Positions 52,945-62,832 of a stretch of DNA of 64,000 nt are shown here, one piece after another; the stretch's first letter is position 1; every line of letters begins with the position of its first letter. The stretch spans positions 151,724 through 215,723 of the forward strand of contig PYST01000023.1 of the NCBI GenBank assembly GCA_003049485.1, in the 5' to 3' direction. The stretch is from Ophioceras dolichostomum (Eukaryota > Ascomycota > Sordariomycetes > Magnaporthales > Ophioceraceae). Under the pieces are notes generated by a model. The model worked only from the letters and a program-made list of their open reading frames with translations. It did no database searches and was not told the DNA's origin. The translations under genes were made by a program, and so were the position numbers.

Positions 52945-55044
52945 TTGCTGCGCCGGGAGTTTTTACAGCATGAGCTTGAACGTCAGGAGCGTCTTGCTCT
53001 GTTCCCGCTGCGGTCTAATAGTTCTTCTTCGTCTGCTTCAAGTCGGCCTGCTTCTACCGCTTCGGCGACTTCTGCTGGTTCTTCTTCTTGTTATCGGCCC
53101 CCTTCTACCCCTGCTACTGTGGCTTCATATTCGTATCGTCCGCCTCCTTATACTGCACTTGCCGGTTCTTCGTCTTATTGGCCTCCTTCTCCCCGGCTTC
53201 CTCCTACCGCTGCGGCTTCTACTGGTAGCGGATCCTTCGCTAGCCGCATCATCGGCGGCGGTTTCGCTAGCAGCAGTTCTCATGTTCGCGTTGGTTATGC
53301 TGCCAGTCTTAAATACGACGGGCACCAGGAACAGGATCAGGGGCTTCCGCTGCAACGAAGTGGAAGCGAACGACCGCTATCCCACACAGACGGCAGAGAC
53401 AACAGACCACCCCTAGTTGACGCGCCGCAATACTATTACCAGCACCAGCAGCACCAGCAGCACGAGCAGCAAGAGCAGCAAGAGCAGCAAGAGCAGCAAG
53501 AGCAGCAGCCACAGTACACGCCATACAGACCTGGTTGTTTGAGGTACAGGTCTGATTCCGAGGCTACGATCGTCCCGCTGCGGAGGCAAATTATCGAGGA
53601 AGAGGATGAAGACGAAGAAAAAGAGGAGAGCGTAAGGCCACAGCCACGTCCACGGCCGCTTTTCGAAAGGGCCGCCGCTGGTGAATATGACGATGATGAA
53701 GAAAGCGATGTCTACGACGTCTCAGATGATGAAGACGATGACTCCGACGACGATGAGGACTTCTCAGACGACGACGACGATGAGTCCGGCGGAGCTCCTC
53801 TTACTCGTCAGCCAAGCTCGGAGGTTCAGGACCAAGACGAGGACGATGAAGGGCGGTCGATGCAGTCGACGCCTCCTGCCCATGAGAAGATTAGCAAGGG
53901 AAAGGGGAAGGAGTCAGAGGCCGAGCGTCTGCGCACCACTCCTGAGCCGAAGCGTTCCCTCCCTCTCTGGATTTCTGGTCCTAAGGCTTTTGCGCTGCTG
54001 CACTGCCAGCCCTCTAAGCCCGTCCAGTCTTTGCAGCAGGGCGATTTCTCGCTGAAGCCGGCCCAGTCCTCTCTGCAACAGCAGCAGCAAAGCCGGTCAT
54101 CCTCACAGCAGCAGGGCCAGTCTTCCCAGCAGAAGTATGGCCAGTCATCGTTGTCTTCGCAGCCATACGGCCAGTCCTCGTCGTTCTCTCAGCAACAGCT
54201 CGGCCAGCCCTCTTTCCAGCACCTCGGCCGGTTGTTCCAGCAGCAGCACGGCCAGTCGTCGTCATCGTCGTCATCACGCCAGTATGGCGAATCCTCCTCC
54301 TCGCAGCACTACTGCCACCACTGGCACACCTACCCCTTCCCCCCGAAGTGCGGCGAGTCCTCCTCCTCCTCGCAGCAGCAACAGCAGCGCGGCGAACCCC
54401 CCTCCTCCTCCTCCTCCCCCTCGCACCAGCAGCAGCAGCCCCAACATCAGCAGCCCCAACATCAGCAGCAGCACAGCCAGCCGCCCTCCTCCTCCTCCTT
54501 CGTCTCCCCCTCCACAATCGACGAGGAAAAGGAGACGGAGGAGGAGCGGGAGTACCAGGAGTGGAAGCCCAGACTGGGCCAGTTGCGAGCCATCGCCATG
54601 AGCTCCTCGGCGTCGGAGGCCCCACAATACGGAGGTGGTGGCTACACATACGACGATCGGGACATGACCGACGAGGAGTTCATCGCGCTCCAGATAGAGA
54701 TGATCCAGATTTGTGAACAGGATCATCAGCGGGAGGTTTTGTTGCGGGGCCGGCTGGGCCAGTTGGGTGTGCAGCAGCAGCAGGAGCAGCAGCAGCAGGG
54801 GCAGGGACAGGGGCACCACCAGGGGCAGCAGCAGGGGCACCACCAGGGGCAGCAGCACCAGCAGCAGAAACAGGGACGCCAGCAGCAGGACCAGCAGCAG
54901 GGACAGGGACAGCAGCAGCAGCAACAACAGGCACAGGCACAGGTACAGGGACAACACCATCAGCAGGTGGCTCCGGCCTCGTCTTCGTCCAGTGCTGCGT
55001 CGTCTTCGTCTTCTGCCTCGGGTGGTGGTGCTCAGTTGACTTGA
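52945..55044 (+). CDS. Gln/Ser/acidic-rich low-complexity protein, ends uncertain
   Basis: An open frame of 699 codons with protein-like composition but no recognised family. In order it has H-E-L-E-R-Q-E-R-L, a Ser/Pro/Tyr-rich region, poly-Gln/Glu (about 175-190), and acidic tracts (about 215-290). Ser/Gln-rich repeats of the G-Q-S-S type follow (about 375-480). A helical-looking segment D-D-R-D-M-T-D-E-E-F-I-A-L-Q-I-E-M (about 572-588) precedes a terminal Gln-rich tail. The frame has no ATG at its beginning; the first in-frame ATG is at 53860 (394 residues). An acceptor-like TTTTTACAG at 52960-52968 precedes the H-E-L-E-R sequence, so an upstream exon is possible but no ATG exon was found. 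Just after the stop at 55042-55044, another frame reads T-P-A-P-A-P-D-S-A-S-A-P-D-A then E-E-D-Y-Y-stop, which looks like the real C-terminus after a one-base shift. The composition suggests a disordered or prion-like regulator. Confidence 0.55.
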   Translation: MLRREFLQHELERQERLALFPLRSNSSSSSASSRPASTASATSAGSSSCYRPPSTPATVASYSYRPPPYTALAGSSSYWPPSPRLPPTAAASTGSGSFASRIIGGGFASSSSHVRVGYAASLKYDGHQEQDQGLPLQRSGSERPLSHTDGRDNRPPLVDAPQYYYQHQQHQQHEQQEQQEQQEQQEQQPQYTPYRPGCLRYRSDSEATIVPLRRQIIEEEDEDEEKEESVRPQPRPRPLFERAAAGEYDDDEESDVYDVSDDEDDDSDDDEDFSDDDDDESGGAPLTRQPSSEVQDQDEDDEGRSMQSTPPAHEKISKGKGKESEAERLRTTPEPKRSLPLWISGPKAFALLHCQPSKPVQSLQQGDFSLKPAQSSLQQQQQSRSSSQQQGQSSQQKYGQSSLSSQPYGQSSSFSQQQLGQPSFQHLGRLFQQQHGQSSSSSSSRQYGESSSSQHYCHHWHTYPFPPKCGESSSSSQQQQQRGEPPSSSSSPSHQQQQPQHQQPQHQQQHSQPPSSSSFVSPSTIDEEKETEEEREYQEWKPRLGQLRAIAMSSSASEAPQYGGGGYTYDDRDMTDEEFIALQIEMIQICEQDHQREVLLRGRLGQLGVQQQQEQQQQGQGQGHHQGQQQGHHQGQQHQQQKQGRQQQDQQQGQGQQQQQQQAQAQVQGQHHQQVAPASSSSSAASSSSSASGGGAQLT

Positions 55045-56160
55045 CTCCGGCTCCGGCTCCGGATTCGGCTTCGGCTCCTGATGCGGAGGGGCTTTATGAC
55101 GGGAGTGGGTATGGGTTTGGGGAGGAGGATTACTATTAGTTCGTCGTTTTTGTCTGTCTGTCTGTCTTTCGGTAAGTCGTCTTGCCTTCCACGGAAGTTC
55201 TTTCCTCTTTTTTTTTTCTAGTTCTTGTTTAGGTCCCCTATTCTCCTTTGTTTTTCAGTTCAGTTCAGTTCAGTTCGCTCGAGGTCCGCGAACTCAAGCA
55301 TGTTTCTCTTCTTTCACATCTTTTATGCATTAATATCCCATGGAGCGAGCGGCCTGGTAGAAGCCAGCGAAAGTGTTGGATGTTTTTTTGTTGTTCTTCA
55401 CTTGCTACATACGGGTCATTCTGGACGTACAGCCACCAGTTATCATCATTTCTGTTGCTCTCTGCGTTGATAGACAGCCAGATCTCCTGAGTCTTTTTTT
55501 CGGCCCCGTGATTTTTGCTCTGTTTTACCCCGTTTCTTCTTTCTGCTCGTCTCTTTGGATGGTGGGATGACGGGAGAGTTGTGCGAACCGGGAGTTTTCT
55601 AGCGAGTACTGAAGTAGTAGTCTAAGTTATGGCCCGAGGGTTTTGTCTGCTCAGCTAGCTTGCGGTGGGGGGAGGAGACGAGGGAGACATCTAGTTCTGT
55701 CTTCAGTCTCTACGTGGATTGCGTGCGTATTTACAAATCGCAGGCATTGCTGAGAGGTGCGAGTGTGTGACGCGCTCACGCTTAAAATAATGATAGTACG
55801 AGTGCGAATATTGATCATTTTGCGCCCCTTTTTTGGTGCTTTTTCCCTCGTCTGATATATTTCGTCTGAAGTCTCCCGTCCGAGCAATTCACTTTCCCAG
55901 TATACATAAGGCTAAGGTTAGGTAACATCGGACGAATGGCATTCATTTGGTATTGAAACAACAAAAAGAAATCCAAAAATTTTGGGCATCCTAAAGCGCT
56001 CATGGTGAATACGAGCTTCCCAAACGCAACGCCGGGCCCATCGTGTCCCGATACAGAAGCGATTATTACAAAAGAATAGGGGCGTTAGAAAGAAACACAC
56101 TTTTTTTTCTCTCTCCTTCTCCAGTCCAGGCCATACGCAAGCCATTCAGCCGCCGGCTAA
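55045..56160. other. Convergent 3' region
   Basis: Carries the out-of-frame tail of the Gln-rich gene (to about 55138), then T-rich sequence with TCTG and CAGTT tetra/pentamer runs (about 55150-55275). No gene recognised in the rest. Confidence 0.5.
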
Positions 56161-57586
56161 CTAATACAGATAATACCCAAGACTGCTCTCCAGATCCAAC
56201 CCCCCGATCTCCGCCTCGATGGCATGCAAAAGGGGCGTCAGCCGCAGCCTGTCCACGCAAGTAGCCGCGGCAGCGTGATGCTGCTGATGCTCGTGTTGAT
56301 GCTCAGTCGTCGTCTGCTCAGGCTCGGCGTTGGGGGTCTTCCGCTTGCGCACCCTGCTGCCGTACGTGAAGCCGACGACCTGGCCGGCGGTGGCGTGCCA
56401 CCTTTCGTGCAGCTCCTCGACCTCGCGGGCCGCGGCCGCCACCGCCGCGAAGTCGACCACGCCGCCTCCGCTGCCGTGCAGCGGCTTGGTGACGTGCGGC
56501 CAGTTGGTGGCGACGCCGCCGCGGGAGAGCGCCTGCACGAGCGTGCTCTGCAGGAAGGGGTCGGTGCCGATCGTGCAGGGGGTTGCGGCGGTTGCGGTGC
56601 TTGATAGGGCGGAGTGGACAATGGTGGCGGCTTGGATTACGAGCTCTTGACGCTGGTTGTCTATGCTCCCTGCATTATTTTGAACAACGGCGGTGGTATG
56701 GTTAGCTTGGCTGGTTTTGTGGGTGATCCAACAACGAACGACCTGCGTTTTTGCTTGTCATGAATATGACAACAAGGAGAGAAGACATAAGAAAAGACTC
56801 ACTTATTATCTTCTCACGTATAGGCAGGCCGAGATCAGGGATGGGTCCCGTGCTCTTCGAGATCGCAACGGCCGTAGCGCGCCTGAACAGGTCGGCCTGG
56901 TGGAAGACATAGGCCACAAAGATCCACAGCACCAGGTCCCTCCCGTACTCGAGGGCAGAGTGGTCGAGCTGGCCGATCCACCGGTCCGCGTACGCCTCGA
57001 CGGCGTCGTAGCACCGGTACCTGTCGACGAACACGCCGATCTTGGCCAGGCCCTCGAGGTCGACGTGCCGGGGCACCTTGTGGCCCCGGCCGTGGATGAT
57101 GTTCATGACCACCGTGGCCGCACCCGGGTCGATGCCGCCGTCGAGCGTCACGTGGACGCGCCCGTCCGGGTGCACCGACGCCGGGTCGGCCGACGCCCAC
57201 TTGAACTTGTTGCCGAAGTGGCGCGACGCCAGGCTGAGGTGCTTGGACGAGACCTTGATGCGCAGCTCTGGCGACGACGTCGTCGTCACTGGGCCTGTCG
57301 ACCCGTTCAGGCTCACCTTGGCTAGGCCGTTGACTACCCCGTTGATGCTACCGTTGATGCCGTTGACGGCCTTGACGCCGTTGGGGCCGTGCGCGGCGCC
57401 GTTCAGGCTGCCGTTGATGCCGTTGACATGGCCATTCTGGCGATGGTGGTGGTGTTCATGACCGTTGGCGATGGTCCCATTTGCCGCTGCTGAGCTGCCA
57501 TGATTCCACTCAGCAAACGGAGTTGAGGAAGCGGGCACTATGAGCAAAGTGTCTGCATCTGGATCCACCTCATAAAGTTTGAACAT
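56161..57586 (-). CDS. BTB/POZ-domain protein
   Basis: Two exons on the minus strand, 57586-56803 and 56669-56161, give 430 residues. The 133-nt intron (GTGAGT..TGCAG) splits an Arg codon. The start at 57586 (M-F-K-L-Y-E-V-D-P-D-A-D) is the first ATG; the frame continues upstream only from a TTG. Residues ~30-105 are a low-complexity Asn/Gly/His linker with repeated N-G-I-N-G-S-(I/L)-N-G. From about 108 there is a fungal BTB fold: V-S-S-K-H-L-S-L-A-S-R-H-F, H-V-T-L-D-G-G, and I-H-G-R-G-H-K-V-P followed by I-G-V-F-V-D-R-Y-R-C. After the BTB come helical segments with W-I-F-V-A-Y-V-F and, in exon 2, an E-V-E-E-L-H-E-R-W-H segment. Fungal proteins of this layout are numerous and uncharacterised; BTB domains usually mediate dimerisation or Cullin-3 adaptor functions. 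The specific role is unknown. Confidence 0.85.
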
Positions 57587-58546
57587 GTTGGGATGGTATC
57601 TCGAAAGCCGACGCAGCGGCAGCGAATATATGGCGTAGTCGGTATTCCCGAGAACCAGAATCAGAGCCAAGTGAAAAGAGAAAAGAAGGTATGTGAGGAT
57701 CGCCGTCAGTAAACAGATTCAAGGTTATGAAGGAGCGCGAGAAGAGGAGAATAGCCTCCTCCCAAAGGAAAAGTGCCTAATGATGTACTCCGCGTTTCCC
57801 TTTTCTCCTTCAACTCTTTCGAGTTTAGACTCCCAGCCCCGTGGGCCATAGAGCTCTTTGCACGCAGAGCGGAACAATCCGCAGGACCCATCATAGACGT
57901 GCTATTAACTTTTAGTATTGGGGAGGAAGCTCAGGATGAGTGTGGAACGGCATTGCGCGAAGGTGCCAAGCTATCACGCCATAGCACGGGGGCCGGCTAC
58001 AGAACCAGAGAGGTGGGCTAGCTTGAAAACCGCAGAAAACACCCCACGTTTGCCATGAAGGAACTTGACCAATAGCGATTACCGAGTACCGTCCGAGGGC
58101 CGTTGGGGTAAGGACTGTGGTAATTATTGGATGTAAGCGAAGCTGTGGCCGTCCATTGGTAGTGGGCGTTTTTTGTCTTCGATTTTCGAACGCCTCCCTT
58201 CTAGTACTCTCAATGATATTTTGACTTTTGAGCGATGATGAGGTGGCAACACGTGGTGGTGAGGATCTCATTGTACTGCTGAAGGATAATGAGATCGGAT
58301 CCCCCACATCTTGGCGTGTGTTCACTGTTCAGGCAAGTAAGGTCCGCCTGTCTCCGCCCCGTTGAGATCCACACTAGACAATCTGCCCGGAGCGGGCACC
58401 GAACTGCCAAGCTAGGCCGGTTGCCACGGCCTCGCTGAAATCGGAGACCGAATCAACCAACTCCAATCCGGTAGATCCCTTCGACTCTGCCAGCCGACGA
58501 ACAGACACCAAGTCCATTTATTCTTTATCACTGTCACTCAAGTCTC
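57587..58546. other. Intergenic region upstream of the BTB gene
   Basis: Promoter region of the BTB gene. No ATG frame with domain content on either strand and no repeat noted. Confidence 0.45.
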
Positions 58547-59271
58547 CTAGGACATATTACCCAAGGTGTTCAAGCTCTTGGACATGTCTGCACTCTCAGC
58601 GAGCACACGTATTAGTCCGTCGGAGTTTGCGGCTCCTCTAAAATCGGTCACCCTGGCCTCCAAGAGAAGAAAGCTTGCAACCTCGATGCTTCCAGCCATA
58701 GTAGGCGCTATGGCGGGCATCTCGGATACATTCCGATGCCCGCACCAGGTCGCCCAGGTCAGGTTGGACGTGATTTGGCCACCGACAACATCATCTAGGT
58801 CACGGTGGCCGGGTGTTGTGCAGCCTCAGTGCAAAACTGGATCTGGACGATGATATTCGACAAGTGGCAGATATTGTCTCAGAGTCCCTACCTCTTCCTC
58901 CACGGGGAGCAATCCTAGCAGCCACAGGCGCCGCACGCCTCGTCCAGGCCTTGCACCCACCGCCGCGGGCGCTCAAGGGGATAGGTAGCCGGACTTCGTC
59001 GAGGTCGAGATCTACTTCTTTGAGCCACCGCGGTCCCTTCTCGACCGCGAGAGACTATTTCGCCGTCATAGTAAACGCCGTCGTCGACAAAGCTGTCCAG
59101 TTGAAGGACTCTTTCCCAGTCTACCGAGGCCCAATCCTCATCCGTGTCATCATCGGTCATTGAGAGGTGCTCAATTTCGATGTCTCGATCAGGGGGCACC
59201 AAAGGCCACAGTGGGGAAGTGCCTTGACCACGGAGCTGGTGCAGGAACAGAAACTGTAGCTCGTCAGGTCG
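58547..59271 (-). pseudogene. Probable gene relic on the minus strand, family unknown
   Basis: Read on the minus strand, 59271-58915 encodes a coherent sequence: R-P-D-E-L-Q-F-L-F-L-H-Q-L, then S-M-T-D-D-D-T-D-E-D-W, then D-D-G-V-Y-Y-D-G-E-I-V. Near 58980-58930 the protein-like sequence moves to another frame (V-R-R-L-W-L-L-G-L-L-P-V-E-E-E-V, then Y-L-P-L-V-E-Y-H-R-P-D). It runs through one in-frame TGA near 58826 and continues (D-L-D-D-V-V-G-G-Q-I then S-I-E-V-A-S-F-L-L-L-E-A-R-V-T-D-F) to a stop at 58547. The 5' side begins just after TATATAG, a possible splice acceptor. A frameshift plus a stop suggests a decayed gene, although an unrecognised intron cannot be excluded. No family recognised. 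Confidence 0.35.
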
Positions 59272-59577
59272 CTATATAGATCTAAGTCTGATCAATGCGC
59301 TCTACATGGCCGCCGTCAACCTTGGACAGTTCGAAATCCTGCACTGCGATGGAATACTGAGGTGTTCGTTGTCGTGGAGAACATCATTGCGCTGTCCGAT
59401 ATCGGGTGGTGCTGTCGGACTGGCACGTGATGATAAGCAATATCTCGGCAGGCAAGATCCTTATCGTCAGGAAGCTAAAGCTGGGTACCTGCAGATGCGC
59501 TGAAAAAAAAAGAGTCACCGGCGAGGACAACAGAAAAGGGGGGAAAGTGGCTCCCAGCGTCTGGATATGCCTACTAC
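59272..59577. other. Leader region of the tRNase Z gene
   Basis: About 300 bp containing the presumed tRNase Z promoter. Short coding-like fragments occur on both strands and may be further pieces of the adjacent relic. No independent gene is called. Confidence 0.4.
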
Positions 59578-62500
59578 ATGAGGCCTGCCACTCTTCCCAA
59601 GGCGATCCGAAGTGGTCGCCGTGGTTTCCCCCCGACTAAACAAGTCGCAAAGACCGACCGCTACCGACCCGGACAGAAATCAAGCGTCCTCAAGTCGAGT
59701 TTCCCAAGTGCAAGCTTCGACGACCGCACGACGATAACTAGCGTCTGCCACCAGCCCGACTACCTCGGCCGCCTGCGAAACCTGCGCTTCCTAATCGCGA
59801 CCCGTCCAAAAACCACCAACACACCTGAGGTCGTCCAGAACCGACCAATGCTGACCCACAGCCTCATCGTCACGGCGCCGACGGCCGACACGCCTGGAGC
59901 CTCGGTCATTCTGCAATTCGAGGGCCGGCGCTACTTCTTTGGCCATGTCGCCGAGGGCACGCAGCGCCTGCTGGGCGATCGCAAGCTCAACCTGGCCAAG
60001 ATGGAGGACATCATGATCACGGGACCCGTGTCGGCCGAGACCTGCGGCGGTCTTATGGGCATGATTCTCACTCTCGCCGGCATACGAGGGGGCCAAGTCG
60101 CCGATGTTGCTGCTGCTGTGGCTGCCGGGAAGGCGAAGAAAAAGAGGGACAATTCCCGTGCTACGCCCATACCCTCCTCCCTCAAACTGCGGGGGAGCGA
60201 GAACCTGACCTTCTTCCTGGCTATGTGCCGCCGCTTCATCCTTCGCCAGGGCATGCCTGTCCTTGTCCACGAGATCACGACTGATCCCCGGCTCGACGAC
60301 CCGGCCAACACAGAACCCGACTGGGAGGACACGAACATCAAGGTTTGGAACATGCCAATCACGCCAGATCGTCTAGTCCACCCGAGTAGGAAGAGGAGGA
60401 AGACGAGCAGCGAGGGTGATGCCACGTCCGGAGCCGACGCCACTAGTAGTCAGGGCCAGGCAAGCCATCCCACAAGCGAGCATGGTTCGGAGGCCAAGAG
60501 CCTCTCCGACGCCGACCGGGCCCTCCTCAACTCGCTCGTGTCGCAGATGTTCGACTCGGGATGGCGACTCGACGCTCTCGTGGAGACCACACTGCACCAA
60601 GTCAAGCTTCCCGCGACCATCTTCGTCCGGAATTCATCGGGGCACCTAGACAAGTACAAGGGGCCCCTCCCGGGCGGGAGCGGTGAGGGCGGCCAGAAGG
60701 GGGACAAGGTTGAGGACATACCCGTTCTCGTTCGCACGCCCTGGCCAGGCGCGATGGTGGCTCAACTGCCACGTACCTCCCCTTCGGCGACATCCATGAG
60801 CTACATCGTCAAGTCGCAGTCACGGCGCGGCAAGTTCAACCCGGTCGAAGCCAAGAGGCTCGGTGTAGAAAGGACCAAGTTCAGCGCACTGACGAGGGGA
60901 GAATCAATCGTCACCGCGGCCGGCAACACCGTCACGCCCGAGATGGTCATGGAACCCTCCATTGAGGGAAGCGGGTTCGCCATCGTAGACTTGCCCTCGG
61001 CGGACTACGTTGACGCGTTCGTGGTCAGACCGGAGTGGTCTCAGCAGTCGTCGTCGATAACAGCCGGCGTCAAAATCTTCTACTGGAACCTAGGTCCGGG
61101 CCTGGCGCGCGACGAGCGGTTGCTGGCCTTCATGCGCGAGAGACCGGACATGAGGCACTACGTGTTCTCACCGGACACGTGCCCGAACACCCTTGCCTTT
61201 TTGGGCTTCACAGCCAACGCGATCAAGCAGCACTGCATCGACCCAGACCGGTTCCCGCTTCCTAAATTCAACAACTACATCGAGGGCAACGCCGACGACT
61301 CCCTCGCGCCCGCCGCCGATGAGTTGCCGTATGTCCCCGCGCAGCCAGGAGCCACATTGCAGATCGCGCCGACGATCGCATTCCAAGACGACAAGGTCAT
61401 CCCCATCATGGACACCACGGCTCCCGTCAAGCAGCTCAGCCGCGAAATCCTCTCCCTAGCTGCCGAAGCCCGCGAACGCATCGCCCGGCCCGAGTTCCGC
61501 GCCAAGGCCGAGGTCCAGAACGCCGGCCTGCCCAGGCCCGACACAGAAGTGATCTGCCTGGGAACCGGCTCGTCCATGCCGTCCAAGTACCGCAACGTGT
61601 CCGCCACGCTCGTGCGTGTGCCCGGCTGCGGCTCCTACCTCCTCGACTGCGGCGAGAACACGCTGGGCCAACTCCGTCGACACTATGGCTACAAGGGGGC
61701 TGAGGAAGTGCTCCGCGACCTGCGCGTCGTCTACATCAGCCACCTGCACGCGGACCACCACCTCGGCACCACGAGCGTCCTGCGCGCCTGGCACGCCGCT
61801 ACTGCATCTGCTGCGTCAGTCGACGCACCCTCCTCGTCGTCGCCTCCGACCACTACTACTCCGCTCCCGCGTATCGCACTGGTCTCGTGCGAGCCAATGC
61901 TCGACTACTTCCGCGAGTACAGCCAGATCCAACCCATCAGTGACCGTCTCGACTTCTTCTCCCCGGTGGTCGAGCGAGACCCTTCCACAGGAAGGACGCT
62001 GCGCTCCTACAAGCCTATCGTCTTCACCCCGGAGCAATCCGAGCTCTACGGCGGTCTGAGTCGGATAGACTGCTGCGCGGTCGAGCACTGCTTCGCTGCG
62101 CTGGGCGTGTGCTTCACCTGGTCTCCGGGGACCAGTACCACCACCAGCACCACCACCAGCACCACCACCAGCACCAGCCCTACCGGCCAACCGCCCAAGC
62201 AGCAGCCGCTGAAAGTAGCGTACTCGGGCGACTGCCGCCCGTCTCGCGACTTCGCAAAGATGGCGCGCGGCGCGACGCTCCTGATCCACGAGAGCACGTT
62301 CGACGACGAGCTGAGGGGCGACGCGATCGCCAAGAAGCACAGCACCATGAGCGAGGCGATACAGGTGGGCAGGCTGATGCGGGCGCGCAGGCTGGTGCTC
62401 ACGCACTTCTCGCAGAGGTATCCGAAGATTCCGCTGTTGGATGGTCGTGATGATCAGCCTCTAGAGGAGTATGAGGAGGAGGGGACGAGGAGTTGTAAAT

Positions 62501-62832
62501 CTACTGCTGCTGCGGAGGCTGCGGAGGAGGCTGGTGGTGATGTCGTGATGGGTGGTGACGACGAAGTAGCAGTCCTCGATGTCCCGCTTGAGGACGGAGG
62601 GGAGGCTGCTGTTGCTGTGGAGGAAGGGAAGAAGGACGAGAACGAGGTTCGGGAACAAGAGCCTACGCAGCCTACGCAGCCAGAAAAGGAGCACGAAATG
62701 GCCATGGTCGTCGCCTTCGACCACATGCGCGTCAAGCTGGGCGAGTTCGCCGAGGCGGCCGAGTTCATGCCTGCGCTGCGGAAGCTCTACGAGGAGGAGA
62801 GCAAGGAGGCTGAAGCCGAAGCCGAAACGTGA
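59578..62832 (+). CDS. TRZ1: Long-form tRNase Z (ELAC2/Trz1)
   Basis: Single exon of 1084 residues. tRNase Z removes the 3' trailer of pre-tRNAs in nucleus and mitochondria. The long form has an inactive N-terminal metallo-beta-lactamase half (from M-L-T-H-S-L-I-V at about 90, with F-F-G-H-V-A-E-G-T-Q-R) and a catalytic C-terminal half starting V-I-C-L-G-T-G-S-S-M-P-S at about 657. The metal ligands are all there: H-L-H-A-D-H-H (about 721), Y-S-G-D-C-R (about 881), H-E-S-T-F-D-D-E (about 904), H-S-T-M-S-E-A and L-T-H-F-S-Q-R-Y. The ATG at 59578 adds a basic, Ser/Arg-containing ~85-residue N-terminus without acidic residues at first, plausible as a mitochondrial presequence; the ATG before L-T-H-S-L could give a nuclear form. 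Thr/Ser repeats (about 850-865) and an acidic C-terminal tail make it longer than yeast Trz1 (838 residues). Confidence 0.97.
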   Translation: MRPATLPKAIRSGRRGFPPTKQVAKTDRYRPGQKSSVLKSSFPSASFDDRTTITSVCHQPDYLGRLRNLRFLIATRPKTTNTPEVVQNRPMLTHSLIVTAPTADTPGASVILQFEGRRYFFGHVAEGTQRLLGDRKLNLAKMEDIMITGPVSAETCGGLMGMILTLAGIRGGQVADVAAAVAAGKAKKKRDNSRATPIPSSLKLRGSENLTFFLAMCRRFILRQGMPVLVHEITTDPRLDDPANTEPDWEDTNIKVWNMPITPDRLVHPSRKRRKTSSEGDATSGADATSSQGQASHPTSEHGSEAKSLSDADRALLNSLVSQMFDSGWRLDALVETTLHQVKLPATIFVRNSSGHLDKYKGPLPGGSGEGGQKGDKVEDIPVLVRTPWPGAMVAQLPRTSPSATSMSYIVKSQSRRGKFNPVEAKRLGVERTKFSALTRGESIVTAAGNTVTPEMVMEPSIEGSGFAIVDLPSADYVDAFVVRPEWSQQSSSITAGVKIFYWNLGPGLARDERLLAFMRERPDMRHYVFSPDTCPNTLAFLGFTANAIKQHCIDPDRFPLPKFNNYIEGNADDSLAPAADELPYVPAQPGATLQIAPTIAFQDDKVIPIMDTTAPVKQLSREILSLAAEARERIARPEFRAKAEVQNAGLPRPDTEVICLGTGSSMPSKYRNVSATLVRVPGCGSYLLDCGENTLGQLRRHYGYKGAEEVLRDLRVVYISHLHADHHLGTTSVLRAWHAATASAASVDAPSSSSPPTTTTPLPRIALVSCEPMLDYFREYSQIQPISDRLDFFSPVVERDPSTGRTLRSYKPIVFTPEQSELYGGLSRIDCCAVEHCFAALGVCFTWSPGTSTTTSTTTSTTTSTSPTGQPPKQQPLKVAYSGDCRPSRDFAKMARGATLLIHESTFDDELRGDAIAKKHSTMSEAIQVGRLMRARRLVLTHFSQRYPKIPLLDGRDDQPLEEYEEEGTRSCKSTAAAEAAEEAGGDVVMGGDDEVAVLDVPLEDGGEAAVAVEEGKKDENEVREQEPTQPTQPEKEHEMAMVVAFDHMRVKLGEFAEAAEFMPALRKLYEEESKEAEAEAET

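Noticed and set aside
54274..54960. Long Leu/Val-rich minus-strand frame opposite the Gln-rich gene
   Set aside because: It is the antisense of CAG/CAGCAG repeats; Leu runs are the mirror of Gln runs.
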